From assembly GCA_029245905.1 (NCBI GenBank), contig JAQWOJ010000017.1, positions 1 through 39,243 of the forward strand: a DNA stretch of 39,243 nt, read 5' to 3'. Below the pieces are notes generated by a model. The model had not been told where the DNA came from. It worked only from the letters and a program-made list of their open reading frames with translations, and ran no database searches. Shown here in pieces: positions 16,643-25,322 of this stretch. The stretch is from Gammaproteobacteria bacterium (GTDB lineage Bacteria; Pseudomonadota; Gammaproteobacteria; Pseudomonadales; Pseudohongiellaceae). Numbering within the stretch: the first letter of the stretch is position 1; each line of letters opens with the position of its first letter. A program made the position numbers and the translations under genes.

Positions 16643-17761
16643 TCAGGAAATCATGAAGTTATCCCTATGTATAATCTCCTCGTCGCCAGCGTACCCCAAT
16701 AACTCTATTATTTTTTCGCTACTGCTCCCTGATAGCGTCTGGACCTCATTTTGATCGTAGTTACTTAGGCCGCGACCAATTTCAATTCCATTTTCATCTA
16801 AACAAGAAACCACATCCCCGCGAGAAAATTTGCCCGTCACTTTAGTAACACCAACGGCGAGCAGACTGGTTCCAGAATTCCGTAATGCTCTGACCGCGCC
16901 TGCGTCAAGAGTAAGAGATCCCTGCAAAGTTAACTGGCCTGCCAGCCACTGCTTGCGAGCTCTGACCGGCTCACAATCCGCTGTCAACAATGTTCCAATT
17001 AAGTCGCCCGCAAAAAGTCTAAGCAAAACTCCATCAAGTTTTCCGTTTGCTATTACAGTATCTGTTCCCGAACGCGCAGCCAACCTAGCAGCTGAAATTT
17101 TGGTGGTCATTCCACCCCTGCCTAAATCAGAGCCTTTGCCCGCAAACTTTCCTAAAGATTCATCGTAAGCAGAAGCATGGGCTACTAGCTCCGCTTCATT
17201 ATTTAGTCGTGGATCAGCATCGAACAACCCGTCCTGGTCAGTAAGCACTATCATCCCATCAGCATTTATAAGATTTGCAACCAAAGCGGCAAGAGTATCA
17301 TTATCACCGAAGCATAACTCAGCTGTCGCTACCGTATCATTTTCATTTACAACAGGAACCACATTCATATCCAGCAAAGTGGAAAGCGTGCTTCGAGCAT
17401 TTAAATATCGAGTACGGTCTGAAAGATCTTCATGGCTCAATAAAATTTGAGCGGCATGGACACCATGCTTCATAAAACAGCTCTCATAAGCCTGAACTAA
17501 ACCCATCTGACCTACCGCAGCCGCTGCTTGTTGAAGATGCACTTTTTTGGGTCGTGCGTCTAATGACAGTCGTGCGACGCCCTCAGCGACTGCCCCAGAG
17601 GATACAAGCACCAACTCCAAACCCTTCTGCTGCAAGGATACGAGTTGTTCCGCCCAATGGGCTATAGCTTTTCTCTCGAGGCCACGGCCATCATTGGTAA
17701 CCAATGAGCTACCTATTTTTACTACCCAACGCCTTCCGTTTATAATTTTATTTCGAAGCAT
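16643..17761 (-). CDS. proB: Glutamate 5-kinase with C-terminal PUA domain
   Basis: Phosphorylates glutamate to gamma-glutamyl phosphate, the first and feedback-inhibited step of proline synthesis. Residues 1-255 form the amino acid kinase fold: WVVKIGSSLVTNDGRG, LVLVSSGAVAEG, NVVPVVNENDTVATAE, FGDNDTLAALVAN, VLTDQDGLFDADPR and GKGSDLGRGGMTTKI. The PUA domain fills about 275-360 (SRGDVVSCLDENGIEIGRG). At 372 residues it is close to E. coli ProB (367). The ATG at 17761 lies 18 bases after obgE, so it is probably in that operon. proA is not in the window. Confidence 0.96.
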   Translation of the reverse strand: MLRNKIINGRRWVVKIGSSLVTNDGRGLERKAIAHWAEQLVSLQQKGLELVLVSSGAVAEGVARLSLDARPKKVHLQQAAAAVGQMGLVQAYESCFMKHGVHAAQILLSHEDLSDRTRYLNARSTLSTLLDMNVVPVVNENDTVATAELCFGDNDTLAALVANLINADGMIVLTDQDGLFDADPRLNNEAELVAHASAYDESLGKFAGKGSDLGRGGMTTKISAARLAARSGTDTVIANGKLDGVLLRLFAGDLIGTLLTADCEPVRARKQWLAGQLTLQGSLTLDAGAVRALRNSGTSLLAVGVTKVTGKFSRGDVVSCLDENGIEIGRGLSNYDQNEVQTLSGSSSEKIIELLGYAGDEEIIHRDNFMIS

Positions 17762-17779
17762 TTAAATCTCTTAACTTTA

Positions 17780-18949
<1,170 letters not shown>

Positions 18950-18950
18950 T

Positions 18951-18986
18951 CAAAAACAAAAAAGCCCCGTCGAATGACGAGGCTTT
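18951..18986 (-). terminator. Rho-independent terminator after rplU-rpmA
   Basis: Read on the minus strand: AAAGCCTCGTC - ATTC - GACGGGGCTTT, an 11-bp stem with one G.T pair, followed by TTTTGTTTTTG. It ends the rplU-rpmA transcript and lies just before the obgE start, so obgE needs readthrough or its own promoter. Confidence 0.85.
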
Positions 18987-19011
18987 GGGGTTAATCCAAT
19001 GTGCTTCAGCT

Positions 19012-19263
19012 CTATTCGACACTTACAAATTTACGATTTTGCGGACCTTTAACCGCAAATCTAACCACACCCTCAGATTTTGCATAAAGCGTATGATCTT
19101 TTCCACAGCCAACGTTTTCTCCAGGATGAAATTTAGTGCCACGTTGCCTCACGATAATATTACCCGGATTTACCATCTGACCACCAAACAGTTTTACACC
19201 TAAGCGCTTGGATACGGAATCTCTACCATTATTAGTACTACCACCAGCCTTTTTGTGAGCCAT
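19012..19263 (-). CDS. rpmA: 50S ribosomal protein L27
   Basis: An 83-residue ribosomal protein whose N-terminus reaches towards the peptidyl transferase centre. [40 protein letters not shown] and [20 protein letters not shown] are near-invariant features. It lacks the N-terminal processing extension of Firmicutes L27. Three bases separate its ATG from the rplU stop, confirming an operon, and a strong terminator follows. Confidence 0.98.
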   Translation of the reverse strand: MAHKKAGGSTNNGRDSVSKRLGVKLFGGQMVNPGNIIVRQRGTKFHPGENVGCGKDHTLYAKSEGVVRFAVKGPQNRKFVSVE

Positions 19264-19266
19264 AAC

Positions 19267-19638
19267 TTATTCCTTATCCTCATCATCTATTGTCGCTTCG
19301 GATTTTGGTTTTGGCTTCGCCTTCGCCTTAACCTTGATAGCCGTAATCTCGACTTCAGTAAAAAACTGTCGATGCCCCTGTTGCTTTTTAAAGTGCTTAC
19401 GACGATTAAACTTAACAATTTTAATCTTTTCGCCACGCCCTTGTTTTACGACTTTGGCCTCTACTTGCCCACCTTCCACATAAGGCTTCCCTATTTTTAC
19501 GGACTCCCCTTCGCCAACAAGTAAAATTCGGTCAAATTTCACCTTATCACCTGCGGCAGCATCTAATTTTTCAAGCTGAAGGACTTCACCCTCTTCAACC
19601 CTGTGTTGCTTACCACCGCTTTCTATAACCGCGTACAT
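19267..19638 (-). CDS. rplU: 50S ribosomal protein L21 with C-terminal extension
   Basis: The 23S rRNA binder L21. [60 protein letters not shown] and [20 protein letters not shown] cover the whole family domain. The true start is the ATG at 19638, with GGAG nine bases upstream; a longer open frame to 19719 adds 27 residues with no family match. The 123-residue product exceeds the usual ~103 by a low-complexity tail, [20 protein letters not shown] plus KE, basic then acidic. First gene of rplU-rpmA, diverging from ispB. Confidence 0.95.
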   Translation of the reverse strand: MYAVIESGGKQHRVEEGEVLQLEKLDAAAGDKVKFDRILLVGEGESVKIGKPYVEGGQVEAKVVKQGRGEKIKIVKFNRRKHFKKQQGHRQFFTEVEITAIKVKAKAKPKPKSEATIDDEDKE

Positions 19639-19798
19639 ACCTTTCTCCAATTGAGCAGAGGTGACAAAGACACCACTCCTGAGGCGCGCGATTTTACTGG
19701 AACCACAGTCGTGAGGCAAGCTAATTTGTATGCTTTAAGTGGCCCTACTAGCATTGTAGAACCACCCGTACTTACCATGACTGTTGAGTTGCATCGAC

Positions 19799-19827
19799 TT
19801 GACAGTACAACGAAGGCTGCCTAGCAT
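19799..19827 (+). promoter_or_regulatory. Predicted sigma-70 promoter of ispB
   Basis: TTGACA (19799-19804), a 17-base spacer and TAGCAT (19822-19827, four of six), about 73 bases before the ispB ATG in the divergent rplU-ispB gap. Confidence 0.5.
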
Positions 19828-19899
19828 GCGCAAACAAGCGTAATAATGGTAAACACTGCCATATCAACTTAATTCTTAAGTCATTGGTTCACGTCCAAA

Positions 19900-20871
19900 A
19901 TGCACAATGAAATTCGTAAAGTCGTCGAATTAGATTTTCAGAAAGTCGATAGCTTTATTATCGCTCAGCTAAAATCTGAAGTGACCCTAGTGGAAAGTAT
20001 TGGGCACTATATCGTAGACGCTGGGGGAAAGCGGATGCGCCCGATTCTGGTTTTATTGGCAGCCCATAGCTGTGGCATTAATGATGACAAACACATTTCT
20101 ATGGCCGCTGTAATCGAATTTATTCATACAGCAACCCTCCTCCATGATGACGTTGTAGATATGTCAACATTGCGCCGAGGCCGACCAACGGTAAATGCCG
20201 AGTGGAACAATCCATCCAGCGTTTTAGTAGGAGATTTCATATATTCACGCGCCTTCCAGCTTCTTGTCAAAATAGGCAATATGAAAGTAATGGAAATTAT
20301 TGCGAACACCACAAATAAAATTGCAGAAGGAGAAGTATTACAACTGATTGAGAAAAGCAACCCTAATACATCTGAAGAAAACTATATGCAGATCATCAAA
20401 AACAAGACGGCAATTTTATTTCAAGCTGCTGCACACTGCGGCGCTATTTTAGCGAATGCTGATTCAGACACGACCAGAGAATTGCGGGCTTTTGGAATGC
20501 ACCTTGGCATCAGCTTTCAGCTTATTGATGATGCTCTAGATTATACGGGCAACTCCCACGACCTTGGGAAAAATATCGGTGATGATCTAGCAGAGGGGAA
20601 ATCCACTCTACCACTTATTTACGCAATGGAAAACTGCTCTATTGCGCAGAGAAATCTTATTCTGAAAACCTTAAAATCAAGGGAAGCTTACCAAGAAGCA
20701 TTGGAGGATGTCTTCGATATCGTGCTGGCCACCGGGGGAATTAAATATGTAGAAGATTTAGCGAAGAGCGAGGCTAATGCTGCTCTTAAATGTCTTAACA
20801 AGTTAGCCGCGTCAGAATACCGCCACTCTCTAGAGAAAATGGTCGATTTTTCCATCAATCGTCGCACCTAG
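19900..20871 (+). CDS. ispB: Long-chain all-trans polyprenyl diphosphate synthase (octaprenyl diphosphate synthase type)
   Basis: Extends farnesyl diphosphate with isopentenyl diphosphate to build the ubiquinone side chain. The first Asp-rich motif is LLHDDVVD (D83, D84, D87) followed by MSTLRRGRPTVN; the second is LIDDALDYTG (D210, D211, D214). GGKRMRPILVLLAA is the substrate-binding segment. The length (323) equals that of E. coli IspB. Small residues ahead of the first motif (FIHTATL) fit a long-chain product; exact chain length cannot be read. No strong Shine-Dalgarno precedes the ATG. The position next to rplU-rpmA is a class hallmark. Confidence 0.95.
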   Translation: MHNEIRKVVELDFQKVDSFIIAQLKSEVTLVESIGHYIVDAGGKRMRPILVLLAAHSCGINDDKHISMAAVIEFIHTATLLHDDVVDMSTLRRGRPTVNAEWNNPSSVLVGDFIYSRAFQLLVKIGNMKVMEIIANTTNKIAEGEVLQLIEKSNPNTSEENYMQIIKNKTAILFQAAAHCGAILANADSDTTRELRAFGMHLGISFQLIDDALDYTGNSHDLGKNIGDDLAEGKSTLPLIYAMENCSIAQRNLILKTLKSREAYQEALEDVFDIVLATGGIKYVEDLAKSEANAALKCLNKLAASEYRHSLEKMVDFSINRRT

Positions 20872-20884
20872 CAAAAGCTCTAAC

Positions 20885-22543
20885 TCACATACCAGAATAG
20901 TTTGGCCCACCACTCCCTTCGGGAACAACCCAGTTTATGTTCTGCGTGGGATCTTTAATATCGCATGTCTTACAGTGCACACAATTTTGAGAATTGATCT
21001 GAAATTTTTTCTCGCCTAAAGGATTTTCGACCACTTCATAAACTCCAGCAGGGCAGTAGCGCTGAGCTGGCTCATCATACATCGGCAAATTAAATTCAAT
21101 TGGGACCAAGTCGTCCTTCAACTGCAGGTGACAGGGCTGATCTTCAGCGTGGTTAGTATTTGAAAGGAATACCGAAGATAATTTATCAAAACTAATCTTG
21201 CCGTCTGGCCTAGGATAATCGATTGGAATGCAGTCTCGAGCTGGCTGTAATTGACAGTGATCTTCAGACTCATCGCGAATTGTTAGCGGAAATTTACCAA
21301 AGAAAATATTTTGCTCAATAAAAGCTAGGGCACTACCTATCCAAAATCCAAACCTATGAAAAGCCGAAGAAAAATTCCTAGTTTCATGTAATTCTGAATA
21401 AAGGCGCGATTTTCGAAAACGGCTCGAATAATCTACGAGTTCTATTGGAGCGTCTTCGCTGACAAGCGCATCAAATAATGATTCGGCGGCTAACATCCCA
21501 GAACGCATTGCCGTATGGCTACCCTTTATTTTTGCCGCATTTAGGGTCCCCGCGTCACACCCTATTAGAAGCCCTCCCGGGAATGTCATTTTGGGTAATG
21601 AATTTAGCCCTCCTTTTATTAATGCCCTAGCGCCATAGCTAACACGCTTGCCACCAATAAGAACTTTTTCAATAACAGGGTGGTGTTTGAATTTTTGAAA
21701 CTCATCGAACGGGCTCATATTTGAGTTTTTATATGATAACGAAACAATCAAGCCAAGGGAGACCTGATTATTCTCGGCATGATACAGAAAACCGCCGCTT
21801 GACGACGCGTAACTCGGCCCTTGTATAGGATACCCAGTGGAGTGCAAAACCAGTCCTTCATTATGCTGATCCTCTGGAATTTCCCAGACCTCTTTAATAC
21901 CAATGCCGTAATGCTGGGGGTCACTGTCTTGATCTAGCTTGAACTTGTTAATGACTTCTTTTCCAAGATGCCCTCGGCAGCCCTCGGCCAGAATCGTGTA
22001 TTTTGCATGGAACTCGAAACCGGGCTCATACGAGGGTTTTTGTTCCCCTGAAGCGGAGACACCCATATCTCCAGTTGCAACACCTTTGACACTTCCATCT
22101 TCCTTATAAAGCACTTCCGCTGCGGCAAAACCAGGAAATATTTCAGCGCCTAATTCCGTTGCCTGCTCACCTAACCAGCGGCAAAAGTTCCCAAGAGAAA
22201 TAATATAATTATCAGAATTATGCATCGTCCTAGGAACCAAAAAACTTGGAAATTTGAAGGATGATTTTTTGTTTGAGAAATAATAAACATCATCTCTTGT
22301 CACCTTGGTGTTTAAAGGCGCTCCTCTATCCTTCCAATCTGGCAACAATTCGTCTAACGCAGAGGGTTCGATTACAGCGCCAGAGAGGATATGCGCTCCT
22401 ATCTCAGAACCTTTTTCTAATACACATACGGACAGCTGCTTTTCAGAAGCTTTCGCTAAATTTAAGAGATGAATTGCAGTCGAAAGTCCAGCAGGACCAG
22501 CACCAACTATAACGACGTCAACCTCCATAGATTCACGTTCCAT
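20885..22543 (-). CDS. Electron transfer flavoprotein-ubiquinone oxidoreductase (ETF-QO)
   Basis: Membrane-associated flavoprotein that passes electrons from reduced ETF, fed by acyl-CoA and dimethylglycine-type dehydrogenases, to ubiquinone. The FAD site is VVIVGAGPAGLSTAIHL. The quinone/membrane region includes ALIKGGLNSLPKMTFPGGLL and GCDAGTLNAAKIKGSHTAMR. The C-terminal 4Fe-4S cluster Cys are in YCPAGVYEV and CVHCKTCDIKDP. I chose the ATG at 22543 (MERESMEVDVVI), preceded by GGGGAG; a TTG at 22567 would add eight residues. The resulting 552 residues are typical. ETF subunits are not in the window. It converges with ispB with a 13-base gap. Confidence 0.94.
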   Translation of the reverse strand: MERESMEVDVVIVGAGPAGLSTAIHLLNLAKASEKQLSVCVLEKGSEIGAHILSGAVIEPSALDELLPDWKDRGAPLNTKVTRDDVYYFSNKKSSFKFPSFLVPRTMHNSDNYIISLGNFCRWLGEQATELGAEIFPGFAAAEVLYKEDGSVKGVATGDMGVSASGEQKPSYEPGFEFHAKYTILAEGCRGHLGKEVINKFKLDQDSDPQHYGIGIKEVWEIPEDQHNEGLVLHSTGYPIQGPSYASSSGGFLYHAENNQVSLGLIVSLSYKNSNMSPFDEFQKFKHHPVIEKVLIGGKRVSYGARALIKGGLNSLPKMTFPGGLLIGCDAGTLNAAKIKGSHTAMRSGMLAAESLFDALVSEDAPIELVDYSSRFRKSRLYSELHETRNFSSAFHRFGFWIGSALAFIEQNIFFGKFPLTIRDESEDHCQLQPARDCIPIDYPRPDGKISFDKLSSVFLSNTNHAEDQPCHLQLKDDLVPIEFNLPMYDEPAQRYCPAGVYEVVENPLGEKKFQINSQNCVHCKTCDIKDPTQNINWVVPEGSGGPNYSGM

Positions 22544-22843
22544 ATTTCTCCCCAAAATTTTATTCAAATGTCCCCTGAACTCTATAAAGTAAGGCCAATT
22601 GTGTCGATATCAACAGCTGCTTTACTGTACACTTAAATCCTTTTTGTGCGCTCGAGCAAAAGGTGGCTAACATTATCTCTTTTTAAGGAACTTAGCGCAA
22701 AGAATCAAAGCTGTAACCTCTTACAAAAAACTACAAAAAGTTATAACTCTGTTACCAATATCAAACCTAATTACTAGATAATTAAGATAAATATTCCCAC
22801 AAAACTCAATCTACAAATGGTTCAAAAACAAGCAGGGTCAAAA
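22544..22843. other. Intergenic region between divergent ETF-QO and the first TonB receptor gene
   Basis: AT-rich, about 300 bases, with no coding sequence, RNA gene or repeat that I can support. It must hold two divergent promoters, but no -35/-10 pair stands out. Confidence 0.5.
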
Positions 22844-24991
22844 ATGAAAATCCTTCGGTTAGCCCCCCCTTTTTTCGTTTCCTTTTTATACCCTCTCATA
22901 TTAAACGCACAAGAACCTACCGTCACTCAAGACGATGCTACCATCACTTATCCAGCGTCATACTTTGAGCAATACAACCTCTTATCAGTAAGTGACATGC
23001 TTGATCGGATTCCAGGAATTAATGTCGCGCGGCAAGGAAACCTAAACAGTAGCAGCGGCCCAGGAAGCTCGCAAGGATCAGATAGGCGCGGACTTGGGCT
23101 AGGAGGAGACCAAGTTCTAATTAATGGGCGGCGTATTACAGGCAAAGAAAATGAAGGTAACAGCCAATTATCAAGAATTCCTGCCAATCAGGTTGAACGT
23201 ATTGAGATCATAAGGGGCACCTCAGGAGATCTCGATGTAAGAGGCGCTACTCAGGTTATCAATATTGTCTTACTTGAGGCTCAATCGCGGTCTTCACTAG
23301 CGTACGAGATAAATACTGATCACTATCACGATGGTAAAATTAAACCCGGGCTAAAGCTTTCTCTAAGCGGTCGAAGTGGAAACTTCGACTATTTGATAAG
23401 TGGGGAAACTGAGCCGCGATGGGAATATCGCAAGGGCTACGAAGAGAGTATTTTAGCCAATGGCAAGCCCAATGATACTGTAAGTCGAAAACAAATTACC
23501 GATCAACAACCGACTGTGTTTAGTACGAATCTTGGATATCAATTCTCGGATAACGACATTGCCCACTTCAACCTACAGTATAACGAGAATGATGCGCCTT
23601 TTACCCAGGAAAGAGTGATCACAAATCTTTTGACTTCACCGGCGATTAAAGACCTTCAATTTGAAAATATCAATAATAACTCGGATTTTTGGGAAGCCGG
23701 CGGGGATTATGAGCACACTTTTCAAAGCGGCAGCCGGTGGAAAAATTTGTTTATCTTAAACAGAAAAGAGGATGATCGACTAAGAGAACGATTTGATAGG
23801 AATACCGATAATGTGAAAAACCTTTTTCTAGAAACTTATAATAAGTATGAGGAGAAAATATTCCGTACGTCATACTCGACGGATCTTAATTTAACTCAAG
23901 ATTTAGAATTAGGCATTGAAAGAGCCCAAACCACTCTAAATTCCAACTTAAAACTCGGCTTACTCACAGGAGGCTCTGAGTCAAATCGTTTTGGGGGGCT
24001 AACCGCTGTAAATGATTCAAATGCTAACGTAGAAGAGATTAGGTATGAAGCATTCGCTGTCCACAATTGGATCATCAATAGTAGCATGAGTCTTGAAAGC
24101 ACTCTAATTATCGAAGAATCAACAATTACACAGTCAGGGGATGTAATACAGGAAAGAGATTTCGATTTTGTACGCCCAAAATTAGATTACCGTTTTGACA
24201 TAACTCCCACATTACAGTTCCGGGCAACCATAGAAAAAGATGTTGCCCAATTAAGCTTTAATGATTTTACAGCGAACACTCCTCCGAGCAATGATGATGA
24301 TCAAAACACCTTTGCCGGAAACCCGGACATTCGACAAGAACAGTCCTGGCGGTATGACATAAACCTAGAATATCGCTTTAACAATGATAATGGGGTCATC
24401 AATACCAATCTTTTCTATCATGACCTTGAGGATTTAATAGACAGAATTAATGTTTCGACCCCAACCGTTATTCAATCGGCCAACGGGAATATTGGTAAGG
24501 GAAAACGTTATGGCGGGAGTGTAGATACAAGCCTGCGCTTGAACACCTTGAATCTGCCTCAATTATTAATTACCTCGCGCGTTGAGCTAGTAGATAGCTC
24601 TGTAAGAGACCCTTTTCTTGACATCAATCGACCCCTGCAGTGGAACGGGAAAGGGATTTACCAGTATGGGTTTCGTTATGACATGAGTGGTCGTAATATT
24701 AATTATGGGCTAAATATAAGCGGAAGCTTTGATGGCGACCAGATGATTTACGATATCGATAAAATTGAAGACTACTACAGGGATGACTTTATTATCGCGT
24801 TCCTCGAGGTTCAAGGTTGGGGAGGATTGATCTATCGATTTGAAGCGACGAACATTCACGAGCAATATCGTTGCAGAATTCGATCACGATACGTCAATGG
24901 AACAATCGCTAGCGGTAGATTAGATGAGATAGAAGACTCTTGCAGCCACGCAGGCGAAAAATATGCTATAAAAATTAGGGGGACATTCTAA
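22844..24991 (+). CDS. TonB-dependent outer-membrane receptor (first of tandem pair)
   Basis: A signal peptide (MKILRLAPPFFVSFLYPLIL, cut near NAQ) leads directly into the plug domain: SVSDMLDRIPGINVARQ, RRGLGLGGDQVLINGRRITG and RIPANQVERIEIIRG. About 550 residues of beta-barrel follow, ending in aromatic F (KIRGTF), the outer-membrane assembly signal. No classical TonB box or N-terminal signalling domain is visible; ATITYPASYF may serve. I chose the ATG at 22844 over 22817 because it has AGGG upstream and makes the protein exactly 715 residues, equal to its neighbour. C677 and C700 can form a disulfide in the last extracellular loop. Ligand unknown. Confidence 0.9.
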   Translation: MKILRLAPPFFVSFLYPLILNAQEPTVTQDDATITYPASYFEQYNLLSVSDMLDRIPGINVARQGNLNSSSGPGSSQGSDRRGLGLGGDQVLINGRRITGKENEGNSQLSRIPANQVERIEIIRGTSGDLDVRGATQVINIVLLEAQSRSSLAYEINTDHYHDGKIKPGLKLSLSGRSGNFDYLISGETEPRWEYRKGYEESILANGKPNDTVSRKQITDQQPTVFSTNLGYQFSDNDIAHFNLQYNENDAPFTQERVITNLLTSPAIKDLQFENINNNSDFWEAGGDYEHTFQSGSRWKNLFILNRKEDDRLRERFDRNTDNVKNLFLETYNKYEEKIFRTSYSTDLNLTQDLELGIERAQTTLNSNLKLGLLTGGSESNRFGGLTAVNDSNANVEEIRYEAFAVHNWIINSSMSLESTLIIEESTITQSGDVIQERDFDFVRPKLDYRFDITPTLQFRATIEKDVAQLSFNDFTANTPPSNDDDQNTFAGNPDIRQEQSWRYDINLEYRFNNDNGVINTNLFYHDLEDLIDRINVSTPTVIQSANGNIGKGKRYGGSVDTSLRLNTLNLPQLLITSRVELVDSSVRDPFLDINRPLQWNGKGIYQYGFRYDMSGRNINYGLNISGSFDGDQMIYDIDKIEDYYRDDFIIAFLEVQGWGGLIYRFEATNIHEQYRCRIRSRYVNGTIASGRLDEIEDSCSHAGEKYAIKIRGTF

Positions 24992-25322
24992 ACTTTCACC
25001 CTAGAAATATCTCAAGGTCAACGCAAACCACCTGATACTTCTTTTAGAGACATCCTAGAGCAGTTTGTCAGTCGGTATGTAAAGATAATTCACTGCAAAT
25101 CTGCCCCATTAACTCGGCAACAAATGAAAATCTGCTTGTTTTGCCATATTTTGACGACAATTTGTCACTTTTCTTCAAAGAATGTCGATATATAATCTTG
25201 TTCCATCTCACGACTGGTAACCTAAGAAATAACTTTTTTGGAACTAATCCAAATCTTAGCAAATATCGTTTCAAGGTGTTGTTCTTCAATATCTCAAAGC
25301 TGGTTCTAACCGCGAGAGTCTA
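24992..25322. other. Intergenic region between the two TonB receptor genes
   Basis: 331 bases without a supported gene. A perfect TATAAT stands at 25191-25196, about 130 bases before the second receptor, but no -35 lies at the right distance. This suggests the second receptor can be transcribed separately. A 73-codon minus-strand frame here (25068-25289) has a TTG start and no ribosome site, and I do not call it. Confidence 0.4.

Noticed and set aside
16638..16651. The inverted repeat GATTTC-AG-GAAATC at the proB 3' end
   Set aside because: Short, overlaps the proB end and has no T-tract; does not qualify as a terminator.
19639..19719. A 27-residue N-terminal extension of L21
   Set aside because: The conserved L21 start [11 protein letters not shown] has its own GGAG site; the extension has no family support.
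25068..25289. A possible 73-residue basic protein between the two receptor genes
   Set aside because: TTG start, no Shine-Dalgarno and no recognisable domain; it would overlap the probable promoter region of the second receptor.
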